A stretch of DNA of 48,049 bases from a virus. Both the position numbers and the translations under genes were made by a program. Position 1 is the first letter of the stretch. The number at the start of each line of letters is the position of its first letter. Positions 25,139 through 33,944 of this stretch are shown one piece after another. The notes beneath the pieces are model-generated. The model was given only the letters and a program-made list of their open reading frames with translations, made no database searches and was not told the DNA's origin. The stretch covers positions 1 through 48,049 of the IMG/VR virus record IMGVR_UViG_3300000117_000046; one strand, given 5' to 3'.

Positions 25139-27028
25139 ATGGCAGATAAAGTACCAATAAGGACGGTCTTTGACAGTAGTGGAAACGCTACTGGATTAGC
25201 AGAATACCAATCAGGTGAAACAGTAGGTTTCGTACACGGTGGTACAGGTTTAGCCGCTATAGGAAGTGCCGGTCAAGTTTTAAGAGTAAATTCAGGTGCA
25301 AACGGTTTAGAATACGGTGACGGTTTTTCTGCTAACGCAATCACATTAGACGCTGCTACAGACATTACATTAGACGCTGGTGGCGCAGATATTATTTTAA
25401 AAGATGACGGTACTGAATTTGGTAGATTTAGTAACTCATCAGGACAACTTGTCATTAAATCAAGTGGTAGTGCTACTACTGCTATTTCAATGTCAGGTGC
25501 AAATGTTACCATTGCAGGTAACTTAACAGTTACAGGTACAACTGAGGGTGATAGTAATATTACTTTAGGTGACGCCGCTACAGATACAGTAACCTTTGGT
25601 GGTACTATTTCAGGTAGTTTAGTATTTGAAGGTTCAAGTGCTGATAGTTTTGAAACTACTTTAGTACCAGGTAATCCAAGTGCTGATATTAGTTTAACAT
25701 TACCCGCTACTGCTAGTGATACATTAGCAGGTATTGCTTCAACACAAACTCTTACAAATAAAACATTAACAACACCTGTTATCGCTGAGATAGATAGTGG
25801 TTCAACAATTACACTTGACGCTACTACAGATATTAATTTAGACGCAGATGGCGGCGATATAATATTAAAAGACGGTGGTACTGAGTTTGGTAGATTTACA
25901 AATTCTGGTGGACAACTAGTAATTAAATCTAGTTCTTCAGCAACAACTAATATGACAATGAGTGGTGCTAACACCACAATTGCAGGTAACTTAACAGTTA
26001 CAGGTACATCAACATTCAATGGTGGTACAGTTAATCTTGGTGATAGTGCTACAGATACAATTGTCTTTAATGGTCTTGTATCAGGAAGTATTGTCTTTGA
26101 AGGTAGTAACGTAGATAGTTTTGAAACTACTTTAACTCCAGGTAATCCAAGTTCAGATATTACATTAACATTGCCAAGTGCCTCTAGTGATGTACTAGTT
26201 GGTCGTGCAACAACAGACACATTAACAAATAAAACAATAACAAGTCCAACAGTTTCAGGTTTAACATTATCAGATAGTGCAATCAGTTTTGAAGGTTCTA
26301 CTGCTAACTCATTTGAAACTTCTTTAACTGTAACAGACCCTACAGCAGATAGAACAATCACATTACCAAACGCAACTGGTACTCTTATATCTCATGGAAT
26401 GTTTAGTGGTGACGCTACAGTAGCAACAAGTGGTGCAGTTACATTAGCGACAGTAAATAGTGATACATCAGCAGTTGGTAGTACAACTGTTATACCAGTA
26501 ATTACTGCTAACGCAAAAGGACTTGTAACATCTATAGGTACTGCCTCTATATCTACTCTATTAACAGTAGGTGCAGATAGCGGTTCTAACGATACAATAA
26601 CAGTAGGTACTGATACACTAGATTTCTCTGGTGGATCAAACATTACAACAACAGTTTCAAACAATGATATCTCAATCGCCTTAGACGCAAGTCCAAGTGT
26701 GACTAACTTAACAGTTGGTGGTAACATTGTATTTGAAGGTTCAACGGCAGACAGTTTTGAGACTACATTAGCAGTAACAGACCCAACCGCTGATAGAACA
26801 ATCACAATACCTAATAAATCAGGTACTGTGGCAATGACAAGTGATACATCATTCCCACAATCAACATTAACTGAACACCCAGCGGCGCAAGGAAATGCTG
26901 ATTTAGCAGGAGGTGAAACACCTTTTGAAGCAATCGTTGACGCATTCCAGGTTATTACATCTAATTTGTATGACCACATGGAACCTAGAGGTGAAGTAGT
27001 TACAGTTGATTTAGGAAGTGTAGCATAA
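25139..27028 (+). CDS. Repetitive tail fibre protein
   Basis: A 629-aa protein. The N-terminus VPIRTVFDSSGNATGLAEYQ followed by HGGTGLAAIGSAGQVLRVNS is a typical fibre start in marine T4-like phages, probably the virion-attachment end. The body holds four FEGSTADSFETT modules and the shared aspartate-rich strands. The C-terminal 55 residues (EHPAAQGNADLAGGETPFEA...) are unique and non-repetitive. There is no S74 domain. A leaderless late promoter precedes it. Confidence 0.7.
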   Translation: MADKVPIRTVFDSSGNATGLAEYQSGETVGFVHGGTGLAAIGSAGQVLRVNSGANGLEYGDGFSANAITLDAATDITLDAGGADIILKDDGTEFGRFSNSSGQLVIKSSGSATTAISMSGANVTIAGNLTVTGTTEGDSNITLGDAATDTVTFGGTISGSLVFEGSSADSFETTLVPGNPSADISLTLPATASDTLAGIASTQTLTNKTLTTPVIAEIDSGSTITLDATTDINLDADGGDIILKDGGTEFGRFTNSGGQLVIKSSSSATTNMTMSGANTTIAGNLTVTGTSTFNGGTVNLGDSATDTIVFNGLVSGSIVFEGSNVDSFETTLTPGNPSSDITLTLPSASSDVLVGRATTDTLTNKTITSPTVSGLTLSDSAISFEGSTANSFETSLTVTDPTADRTITLPNATGTLISHGMFSGDATVATSGAVTLATVNSDTSAVGSTTVIPVITANAKGLVTSIGTASISTLLTVGADSGSNDTITVGTDTLDFSGGSNITTTVSNNDISIALDASPSVTNLTVGGNIVFEGSTADSFETTLAVTDPTADRTITIPNKSGTVAMTSDTSFPQSTLTEHPAAQGNADLAGGETPFEAIVDAFQVITSNLYDHMEPRGEVVTVDLGSVA

Positions 27029-27033
27029 TAGAT

Positions 27034-27050
27034 TATAAATAGTATAAATA
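27034..27050 (+). promoter_or_regulatory. Two overlapping-phase late promoters in tandem
   Basis: Two perfect TATAAATA elements lie nine bases apart (27034-27041 and 27043-27050). Predicted starts are 27047 and 27056, the latter leaving a 22-base leader with AGGAG for the fibre at 27078. Confidence 0.75.
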
Positions 27051-27077
27051 TAGCATAGAATTAACTAGGAGAAAAAT

Positions 27078-30000
27078 ATGCCAACAGCATTACAATTAAG
27101 ACGAGGATCAACGTCTCAAAATAATAGTTTTACAGGTGCTGTAGGTGAGGTAAGTGTAGATACTGATAAAGATACTCTTAGAGTCCATGATGGCTCGACA
27201 GCAGGCGGTTTTGAAGTAATAACGGCAACTGCTACACAAACACTCACAAACAAAACCTTAACGAGCCCAAATATTTCAGGCGCCTCTTTCACAGGTGCAA
27301 GTTTCACTTTTGAAGGTGCAACAGATGACAGTTTTGAAACAACTCTAACAGTTGTAGATCCAACAGCTGACAGAACAGTAACTATTCCAAATGCAACTAC
27401 TACACTAGTTGGTACGGATGTTTCACAAACTCTTACGAACAAAACTTTAACTACACCAGTTATCGCTGAGATAGATAGTGGTGGTAGTATAACTTTAGAC
27501 GCAACAGCAGATATTATATTAGACGCTGATGGTGCTAACGTAACTATAAAAGACGGCGGTACAACAACATTAGACTTTGTTAGTAACGGTGCAACAGATA
27601 TTACACTAGACGCTCCAGGCGATGTTAAAATAGACGCTGATGGCGGAGACATAATCTTTATGGATGGTGGTGCTGTCTATGGTAGTGCAACAAACAATTC
27701 AGGTAACTTGATTATCAAATCAGGAACTACAACAGCTGCAACATTTAGTGGTGCAAATGTAACATTGGCAGGTACAGTTGCTTCAGGTGCAATTACATCA
27801 TCTGGTTCATTTACTGGTACTCAAGCAATATTATCAAATGCAAGTCCATTAGTATTTGAAGGTGCAACAGCAGATAGTTTTGAAACAACTATTGCAGTTA
27901 CAGACCCAACAGCAGATAGAACACTTACATTACCAGACGCAACAGACACATTAGTGGGAAGAGCAACAACAGATACGTTGACTAATAAAACACTAACTAC
28001 TCCAGTTATTGCTGAAATAGATAGTGCTGGCAACTTTACAGTTGACGCAGCTACAGATATCATATTAGACGCAGATGGCGGAGATGTTTTCTTAAAAGAC
28101 GCTGGTACTACTTACGGTTCATTGACGAACACAGGCGGTAACTTGATTATAAAATCAGGTACAACTACTGCTATGACCATGTCAGGTGCAAACGTAACAA
28201 TCGCAGGTAACTTAACAGTATCAGGTTCTACAACTACAGTTGATAGTTCAACAGTTAACTTACAAACAGGTTTCGTTTTTGAAGGTTCAACAGCAGACAG
28301 TTTTGAAACAACACTAGTTGCTACTGACCCAACAGCAGATAGAACAGTAACTATACCAGATTTAACTGGTACAGTTTCTTTAATAACTGCTACAGAAACA
28401 TTAACAAATAAAACACTTACAACTCCCGTAATTGCAGAAATAGATAGTGGTTCAACAATCACACTTGACGCAACTACAGACATTATCTTAGACGCTGATG
28501 GTGATAACATCACTTTGAAAGCGGGTGGTACAACTGCCTTAGATTTTGTTTTAAATGGTACAACTGATATTACATTAGACGCTCCAGGTGATATTAAGAT
28601 AGACGCTGATGGCGGAGATATTTTCTTCCTAGACGCAGGTACTACTTATGGTAGTGCAACTAATAACTCTGGTAACTTAATTATAAAATCAGGTACAACT
28701 ACAGCTGCAACATTTAGTGGTGCAAATGTAACATTAGCAGGGACAGTTGCTTCAGGTGCAATCACATCATCAAGTACAGTAACAGCAACAGGCGCAGTAT
28801 TAAGTGGTTCTGTAGTATTTGAAGGTGCGACAAACGACAGTTTTGAAACAACATTAGGTGTAGTTGATCCAACTGCTGACAGAGCAGTCAACATCGCCAA
28901 TGTTGCAGGTACATTACAACCATTTGCTGCTGCTTCAACAGACGCAATCACAGCAACACCGGCAGAATTAAATTTAATTGACGGTGGTACTGCTAGAGGC
29001 ACAACAGCAATTGCAGACGGTGATGGTGTACTAATCAATGACGGCGGTACAATGAGAATGACTACAGTTGAAACTCTTGCTGCCTACATGGATGACGAAA
29101 TTACAGCAATGCCAAATCTTGTGACAACAGGTGCATTAAACTCAGGTTCAATCACATCAGGTTTTGGTACTATAAACAACGGTTCATCTACAATCACAAC
29201 TACAGGTCAGATAACTGGTGGTATTATTCAATCTACTAACAACATGTTAATAGGTGCAGGTTACTCACTTGTATTTGAAGGTTCAACAAATGATAGTTTT
29301 GAAACAACATTAGGTGTAGTTGACCCAACTGCTGATAGAACAGTTAATATTGCAAATGTAGCAGGTACTTTACAACCTTTTGCTTCTGCTAGTACAGACC
29401 AAATTACGGCAACACCGGCAGAAATTAATTTAATAGATGGTGGTACTGCTAGAGGTACTACTGCTGTAGCAGACGGTGATGGTATTTTAATCAACGATGC
29501 TGGTACAATGAGAATGACGACTGTTCAAACTGTTTCAGCGTATATGTCTGCTGAAAGTGTTGGTGGTTCAAACATAGTTACTACTGGTGCATTAAACTCA
29601 GGTTCAATCACTTCAGGTTTTGGTAACATAGATAACGGTTCATCTACATTAGATACAGGTGCCTTAACGGCAACTACAATTGCAGGTACAACAATTACTG
29701 CTTCTACTGGAGTAGAAACAAAGAACGGTGCTACAGGCGCAGGTTTTGTTAAATTCTTTGAAGATAGTGACAACGGTACTAATGCAGTAACTTTAGTAGG
29801 TCCTGCTTCAACAGGTGATATAACGATTACTTTACCAACTCAGGCAGGTACAGTTGTTGTATCAAACACAACAGACGGTAATGATGTACAGTTAGACAGT
29901 TTAGGTCTTAATACTGCCGCTTCAGGTACTGCTGGTGAGTTAAGAGCAACAAACGATATTACTGCCTTCTACAGTTCAGATATAGCGCTTAAGGAAAACA

Positions 30001-30284
30001 TTATCAACATTCCTTCTCCACTTGAAATGATTAAGAAAATCAACGGTGTATTCTTTGATTGGAAAGATAGTTTCATTGAGAGTAAAGGTGGCGAAGACGG
30101 ATACTTTGTAAGAAAAAGAGATGTTGGTGTTATCGCACAAGATGTTGAAAAAGTTATGCCAGAAATCGTTGGTACAAGACCAGACGGTATCAAAGCAGTT
30201 AAATATGACAGACTAGTATCAGTATTGATTGAAGCTGTTAAAGAATTAACAGACGAAGTTACAGAATTAAAGAAAAAACAATAA
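27078..30284 (+). CDS. Long tail fibre with C-terminal S74 chaperone
   Basis: A 1068-aa fibre. The start (PTALQLRRGSTSQNNSFTGA, then GEVSVDTDKDTLRVHDG) is the common trimeric-fibre attachment motif of phage fibres. Five VFEGATADSFETT modules follow. Two tandem copies of a roughly 130-residue unit (VFEGATNDSFETT ... NLIDGGTARGTTAIADGDG ... TTGALNSGSITSGFG) lie at about 578-710 and 730-860. Residues 966-1068 are Peptidase_S74 with S967/K972 as the self-cleavage dyad. The ribosome site is AGGAG. Likely a receptor-binding long fibre; two tandem late promoters suggest high output. Confidence 0.8.
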   Translation: MPTALQLRRGSTSQNNSFTGAVGEVSVDTDKDTLRVHDGSTAGGFEVITATATQTLTNKTLTSPNISGASFTGASFTFEGATDDSFETTLTVVDPTADRTVTIPNATTTLVGTDVSQTLTNKTLTTPVIAEIDSGGSITLDATADIILDADGANVTIKDGGTTTLDFVSNGATDITLDAPGDVKIDADGGDIIFMDGGAVYGSATNNSGNLIIKSGTTTAATFSGANVTLAGTVASGAITSSGSFTGTQAILSNASPLVFEGATADSFETTIAVTDPTADRTLTLPDATDTLVGRATTDTLTNKTLTTPVIAEIDSAGNFTVDAATDIILDADGGDVFLKDAGTTYGSLTNTGGNLIIKSGTTTAMTMSGANVTIAGNLTVSGSTTTVDSSTVNLQTGFVFEGSTADSFETTLVATDPTADRTVTIPDLTGTVSLITATETLTNKTLTTPVIAEIDSGSTITLDATTDIILDADGDNITLKAGGTTALDFVLNGTTDITLDAPGDIKIDADGGDIFFLDAGTTYGSATNNSGNLIIKSGTTTAATFSGANVTLAGTVASGAITSSSTVTATGAVLSGSVVFEGATNDSFETTLGVVDPTADRAVNIANVAGTLQPFAAASTDAITATPAELNLIDGGTARGTTAIADGDGVLINDGGTMRMTTVETLAAYMDDEITAMPNLVTTGALNSGSITSGFGTINNGSSTITTTGQITGGIIQSTNNMLIGAGYSLVFEGSTNDSFETTLGVVDPTADRTVNIANVAGTLQPFASASTDQITATPAEINLIDGGTARGTTAVADGDGILINDAGTMRMTTVQTVSAYMSAESVGGSNIVTTGALNSGSITSGFGNIDNGSSTLDTGALTATTIAGTTITASTGVETKNGATGAGFVKFFEDSDNGTNAVTLVGPASTGDITITLPTQAGTVVVSNTTDGNDVQLDSLGLNTAASGTAGELRATNDITAFYSSDIALKENIINIPSPLEMIKKINGVFFDWKDSFIESKGGEDGYFVRKRDVGVIAQDVEKVMPEIVGTRPDGIKAVKYDRLVSVLIEAVKELTDEVTELKKKQ

Positions 30285-30296
30285 GGAGAATATAAT

Positions 30297-31190
30297 ATGG
30301 CAACGCCAAGTGGACAGATAGGTTTATCAGAAGTAAACGAAGAATTAGGTGTTTCACCTACATCTACTGCTATTAATATGGGTTCAACACCTGTAAGAGC
30401 ATTAGCAGGTATACCTTCAGGTGCAATCGCAATGTCTGATTTGCAAAGTAAAACTAACGAATATACATTTACATGGTTAGTTGTTGCAGGTGGCGGCGGC
30501 GGCGGAGAGAACCAAGGTTCAGGTGCCGGTGCAGGTGGTTTCATTTCAGGTTCAATTGAAAACGCACCAGGTATTTCTTATTCTGCTTCAATTGGTGGCG
30601 GTGGTTCACCAAACACAGGTTTTACAAGTAGAGGTAACTCAGGTAGTAACTCATCATTTCACACAACAACATCAACTGGTGGCGGATATGGTGCTGCTGA
30701 AAACCCAGGTATTGGAGGTCCAGGAGGTTCTGGTGGCGGTGGTCGTCAAGGACAATCTGCCGGTTCAGGTATTGGTGGTCAAGGTAATCCAGGTTCAGTA
30801 GGTCAAGGTGGTGGCGGCGGCGGTGCCGGCGGCGGTGCAGGTCAAAGTGGTTTGGGTGTAAATGGTGGTAACGGTTCAACATTCCCTGGTGATGGTATCA
30901 CTTATGCAGGAGGCGGCGGTGGTTGGCGTCCTGGTTCAGGTTCAGGTGGTAATGGTGGCGGCGGAAATGGCGGTGCTCCGGGAGGACAAGCTGCTCAATC
31001 AGGTCAAACAAATAGAGGCGGCGGAGGCGGCGGGTTAGGTCATTGGGACCAAAACGCAGGTTCTGGTGGTTCAGGTAGAGTTGTTATTGCATATCCAGGT
31101 ACTACACAAAAAGGTTCAGGTGGAACACAATCAATTGTTTCATCTAATAGAGTTCATAGTTTTAATAGTCCAGGAACATACACAAGTTAA
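30297..31190 (+). CDS. Glycine-rich tail-fibre adhesin-like protein
   Basis: A 297-aa protein with AAGGAG upstream. Residues 1-50 (GQIGLSEVNEELGVSP..., SGAIAMSDLQSK) are a marine-phage structural N-terminus. From about 60 to 270 it is packed with polyglycine runs, resembling the polyglycine-helix sandwich of T4-like gp38 adhesins. It ends with GRVVIAYPG and a short beta tail. The GGC/GGT runs make a clear local GC rise. It directly follows the S74 fibre, the position expected of a fibre-tip receptor binder. Confidence 0.65.
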   Translation: MATPSGQIGLSEVNEELGVSPTSTAINMGSTPVRALAGIPSGAIAMSDLQSKTNEYTFTWLVVAGGGGGGENQGSGAGAGGFISGSIENAPGISYSASIGGGGSPNTGFTSRGNSGSNSSFHTTTSTGGGYGAAENPGIGGPGGSGGGGRQGQSAGSGIGGQGNPGSVGQGGGGGGAGGGAGQSGLGVNGGNGSTFPGDGITYAGGGGGWRPGSGSGGNGGGGNGGAPGGQAAQSGQTNRGGGGGGLGHWDQNAGSGGSGRVVIAYPGTTQKGSGGTQSIVSSNRVHSFNSPGTYTS

Positions 31191-31202
31191 GGAGAATATT
31201 TA

Positions 31203-31784
31203 ATGGCACATTTCGCTGAGTTAGACAAAGACAATAAAGTTTTAAGAGTATGTACAGTAGATGACAGCAATGTATCTGCTGATATGGCAGTTGATGGAGA
31301 AACTTGGTGTGCTAATAATATTCCAGAAGATCCTACTATTACATATGTAGATGGTGCTTATCCAGGTATTGCATGGAAACAAACATCTTTTAATCACAAT
31401 TTTAGAAAAAGATTTGCAGGTCCTGGTTGTTATTTTGTAGATGATAGTGGTACAGGATACTTTACAACACCAAAACCTTATGCAAATTGGGTATTAAATA
31501 CAACTGACGGTGCATATTATCCACCAGTTGCATTACCTACTATAAAAGATTATTCTGAGGGTGACCAAAAGTTTGAATATCGTATTACATGGGACCAAGA
31601 CAATACAAGATATATTGCTGTTAAAGTTGTAGGTACTGAAAATCCATACTGGAGAATAAACACTACTAATCTTAATGCACAAAGAACTAATTACGAAGAC
31701 ACAACATACGAAAGTGTAACTGATCCATCATCTGATTTAACACAGATAAGAGTTTGGGACGCAGACGCTAATAGTTGGTCTTAA
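31203..31784 (+). CDS. Marine-phage tail-associated protein
   Basis: A 193-aa protein with AAGGAG upstream. MAHFAELDKDNKVLRVCTVD and FRKRFAGPGCYFVDD followed by PKPYANWVLN form a two-part signature seen in many marine T4-like phage proteins encoded near fibres. The C-terminal half is beta-rich and Trp/Tyr-containing. Function unknown; probably a fibre or baseplate accessory. The stop overlaps by three bases the stop of the convergent gene on the other strand. Confidence 0.6.
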   Translation: MAHFAELDKDNKVLRVCTVDDSNVSADMAVDGETWCANNIPEDPTITYVDGAYPGIAWKQTSFNHNFRKRFAGPGCYFVDDSGTGYFTTPKPYANWVLNTTDGAYYPPVALPTIKDYSEGDQKFEYRITWDQDNTRYIAVKVVGTENPYWRINTTNLNAQRTNYEDTTYESVTDPSSDLTQIRVWDADANSWS

Positions 31785-32203
31785 TTATTAAAAGTTACAT
31801 CATATCCTGTAACTTTATCATTTCTAATAGAATATCTCATTAAAGACGGAAAACTAATAAGTGTTCCCTCAACTACATCTATAATTTTTTCTTTACCATT
31901 TAATGTAAGTGTAAGTTTGTTATCATGCCAAAAATATAAAAATGTATAATGTGAATGACGTATTTCTGATTTACCTAATTTATAATCATCTGTCCAGTAT
32001 TTGACATAATCAGTCCATTTACTTTCAAAATAATTCATTACATTTTTTGTGTACTTATCATGTGTAAGTACAAAAATTTCCCACCACGGTTTGTCTTCTT
32101 TCATTAACTTTAAAAAGTCATCTTTTTGTAAATAATGTTCTTCTACTTTTTGAACATAGATTGGAAATTCAAAGTGTATTATATCTCTACCTGCTATTTT
32201 CAT
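31781..32203 (-). CDS. Degenerate 2OG-oxygenase-fold protein
   Basis: A 140-aa protein with AAGGAAA before its ATG. EIRHSHYTFLYFW at 80-92 looks like the proximal His strand of the TIGR02466-type oxygenases encoded next to it. In the matching distal strand (GTLISFPSLMRYSIRNDKVT) the iron-binding His is replaced by Arg123. It is therefore likely a non-catalytic relative or has changed chemistry. It is the last gene of a minus-strand run and overlaps the previous one by 17 bases. The homology is my reading of short motifs. Confidence 0.5.
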   Translation of the reverse strand: MKIAGRDIIHFEFPIYVQKVEEHYLQKDDFLKLMKEDKPWWEIFVLTHDKYTKNVMNYFESKWTDYVKYWTDDYKLGKSEIRHSHYTFLYFWHDNKLTLTLNGKEKIIDVVEGTLISFPSLMRYSIRNDKVTGYDVTFNN

Positions 32204-32828
32204 TTTTTCCTTTTATATACGGTCTTGCTGAATTAGGTAATCCTAATATAGGTCTGCCGTCAAACTCGTTGTCTTTTGATTGTGGGTCATTAGCGTCATT
32301 ATAATGTAAGAATACTTGACCACAACTTTCGCCATAAAACTTTTCTCTCCAATGTTCTAATTCTGTTCCTCTATACATCAAACAATCGCCTGGTTCTAAA
32401 TCTATTCTGATACCAGGATTGTTTTGACCACCTGTATTATCAACATAGATTGGCCAAGCGTCACCACCTAAATTCATAGTAGCAGAAACAGCACATGATG
32501 GTCTATCTTTGTGTCTATGTAATTCGTTACCATAAACATATAATCTTGTATATGTGTATGTTTCAATAAGTTTCATATCTATTTCTTTTTCTAATTTTGA
32601 TTTTGTTTCTACAAGTAAAGTGGTCATTAGTACATCATCATAGTTTGCCCAAGCATCCACTTGTTGGTCTGTTAATGCACCCCAATGGTCATTAAATGGT
32701 GATACTAATTTGTTTTCATGTAGAAATTTAAATACACGCCTCTTATTTAAAAGATAACGATAACATAAATTTGCCATGTCTGGACTAATTAAATTTTTAA
32801 TTACTTGATAGTGGTCTGTTTTAAACAT
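32187..32828 (-). CDS. 2OG-Fe(II) oxygenase-like protein
   Basis: A 213-aa protein. YVYGNELHRHKDRPSC at 97-112 gives the HxD motif (H106, D108). Distal His H159 is in GTELEHWRE. The core strand LEPGDCLMYRG at 145-154 is the usual double-stranded beta-helix turn. The C-terminal 35 residues are a basic tail outside the fold. It overlaps the upstream gene by eight bases. Substrate unknown. Confidence 0.7.
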   Translation of the reverse strand: MFKTDHYQVIKNLISPDMANLCYRYLLNKRRVFKFLHENKLVSPFNDHWGALTDQQVDAWANYDDVLMTTLLVETKSKLEKEIDMKLIETYTYTRLYVYGNELHRHKDRPSCAVSATMNLGGDAWPIYVDNTGGQNNPGIRIDLEPGDCLMYRGTELEHWREKFYGESCGQVFLHYNDANDPQSKDNEFDGRPILGLPNSARPYIKGKNENSR

Positions 32829-33390
32829 AAGATATCCAACCTGTTATAATATATTTTTCTTGTGATGGTGATGGTATACCCCTATGAGTATGCATCCAAC
32901 CTCCTGGCCAAATGAGAGTTAATCCTTTTCTTGGTTCTACAAATCTTCTTTGATAGAAAAACTCCGTTTCGCCTTCATCTTTAACATCATTTAAATAAGT
33001 CATAAAGACTAAGTGTCTTTTACTAGTATAGTCAGCACCAGTTCTTTCATCTGGTACAAAATTTTGTTCATAGTGCCATTGTTTAAAACCACCACCTGGT
33101 GGGTAATATTGTATATTAAAGTCTTCTCTAATATCAAATTCAGGACAAGCACGATTTGCCCATACATATGTTTCACAATAACGCCTTGCTAAACTTCTTA
33201 TTTCATTAATGTAATCTTTAATAAGTTTATTTGTATAAATGTTAACATGAACATCTTTACTATCTTTTTGACTTTTATCTACAGATTTATAACCTACTTT
33301 ACCTGAAATTTTTTCTGAGTTACGGTGATGTTCTATTAATGCGTCACACATACTATCATCTATTTTATATTCGCCTATAAAGTTTGTCAT
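32821..33390 (-). CDS. Prolyl-4-hydroxylase-like 2OG-Fe(II) oxygenase
   Basis: A 189-aa protein of the P4H type. YYPPGGGFKQWHYEQN at 95-110 carries the iron motif as H106-Y-E108 (HxE rather than HxD). VFMTYLNDVKDEGETEF at 128-144 is the P4H core strand. H167 (or H169) in GGWMHTHRG is the distal ligand and K179 the likely 2-oxoglutarate anchor. P4H relatives hydroxylate proline in proteins; here the target is unknown. The Glu in place of Asp deserves checking. Overlaps both neighbours. Confidence 0.75.
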   Translation of the reverse strand: MTNFIGEYKIDDSMCDALIEHHRNSEKISGKVGYKSVDKSQKDSKDVHVNIYTNKLIKDYINEIRSLARRYCETYVWANRACPEFDIREDFNIQYYPPGGGFKQWHYEQNFVPDERTGADYTSKRHLVFMTYLNDVKDEGETEFFYQRRFVEPRKGLTLIWPGGWMHTHRGIPSPSQEKYIITGWISYV

Positions 33391-33944
33391 ACTATTTTAT
33401 ACTCATCTAAATCTGTTATTACAAAATTACCTGATACACTATATCTTTCTACATCTGTTTTCATAACCTTGTGAGGTAAACTTGACTTAAATATTAGTAG
33501 TGTTCCTCTTTGAACAGGCATATCAAAACTTTTCATATTGTATATATTATATTTATTATAGATAGGTTTATATAATTCTTCTTGTCCAAATGATTGAAAC
33601 TGACAACTTGTACCTTTGTCTATGTAAAGAACAAAACTATATGTACTATTCATATGATAATGTACTTCGCCTTGTTGACCTGGCATAAATTTTGTACTCC
33701 ACATTCTTGTCATTTTGATAGGTGTTTGATAGTGCATAAGATTATCATTAAAATCTTTTACATGGCGTTCTATATCTCTAGTTACATCTGGTAATCTATC
33801 CCATATCATATCATCAACAGATTGAAAACCATCTGGTTCAATACTTTTATATTCTAAGTCTTTAATAATTTGTATATCACTTTCATGTAAATGTATCTTT
33901 GTATATGCAAGTGGTTTAGAAAAGAGTGGTTGTATCTCAAGCAC
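33387..33944 (-). CDS. 2OG-Fe(II) oxygenase-like protein (HxH type)
   Basis: A 185-aa protein. QGEVHYHMNSTYSFVLYID at 91-109 has an HxH at H95/H97, distal His H158 in FKSSLPHKV and R167. The His-x-His followed by the SxVxY strand is the arrangement of a large group of phage TIGR02466-like proteins. Overlaps its neighbours by four and eight bases. The substrate is unknown. Confidence 0.7.
   Translation of the reverse strand: MLEIQPLFSKPLAYTKIHLHESDIQIIKDLEYKSIEPDGFQSVDDMIWDRLPDVTRDIERHVKDFNDNLMHYQTPIKMTRMWSTKFMPGQQGEVHYHMNSTYSFVLYIDKGTSCQFQSFGQEELYKPIYNKYNIYNMKSFDMPVQRGTLLIFKSSLPHKVMKTDVERYSVSGNFVITDLDEYKIV

Larger units (their letters stand above)
20095..29330 (+). repeat. Interspersed fibre module VFEGSTADSFETT (17 copies)
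   Basis: Reading the four fibre proteins gives 3, 5, 4 and 5 copies of the FEGxxxxSFET module, most followed by DPTADRTITLP-type strands. Between them lie shared ITLDAATDIILDADGG and GTEFGRFTNSSG modules. The copies are in frame and functional coding DNA, not mobile elements. Confidence 0.85.

Noticed and set aside
20095-29330. CRISPR-like regularly spaced repeats
   Set aside because: The repeats are coding, in frame, of variable spacing and diverged; there is no leader or cas gene.
22477-29773. Long open frames on the minus strand opposite the fibre genes (for example 25273-26361, 22477-23055, 23812-24396)
   Set aside because: They are Val/Ser/Pro-rich mirror images of the repeated fibre modules, lack ribosome sites, and arise because the repeats contain few antisense stops.
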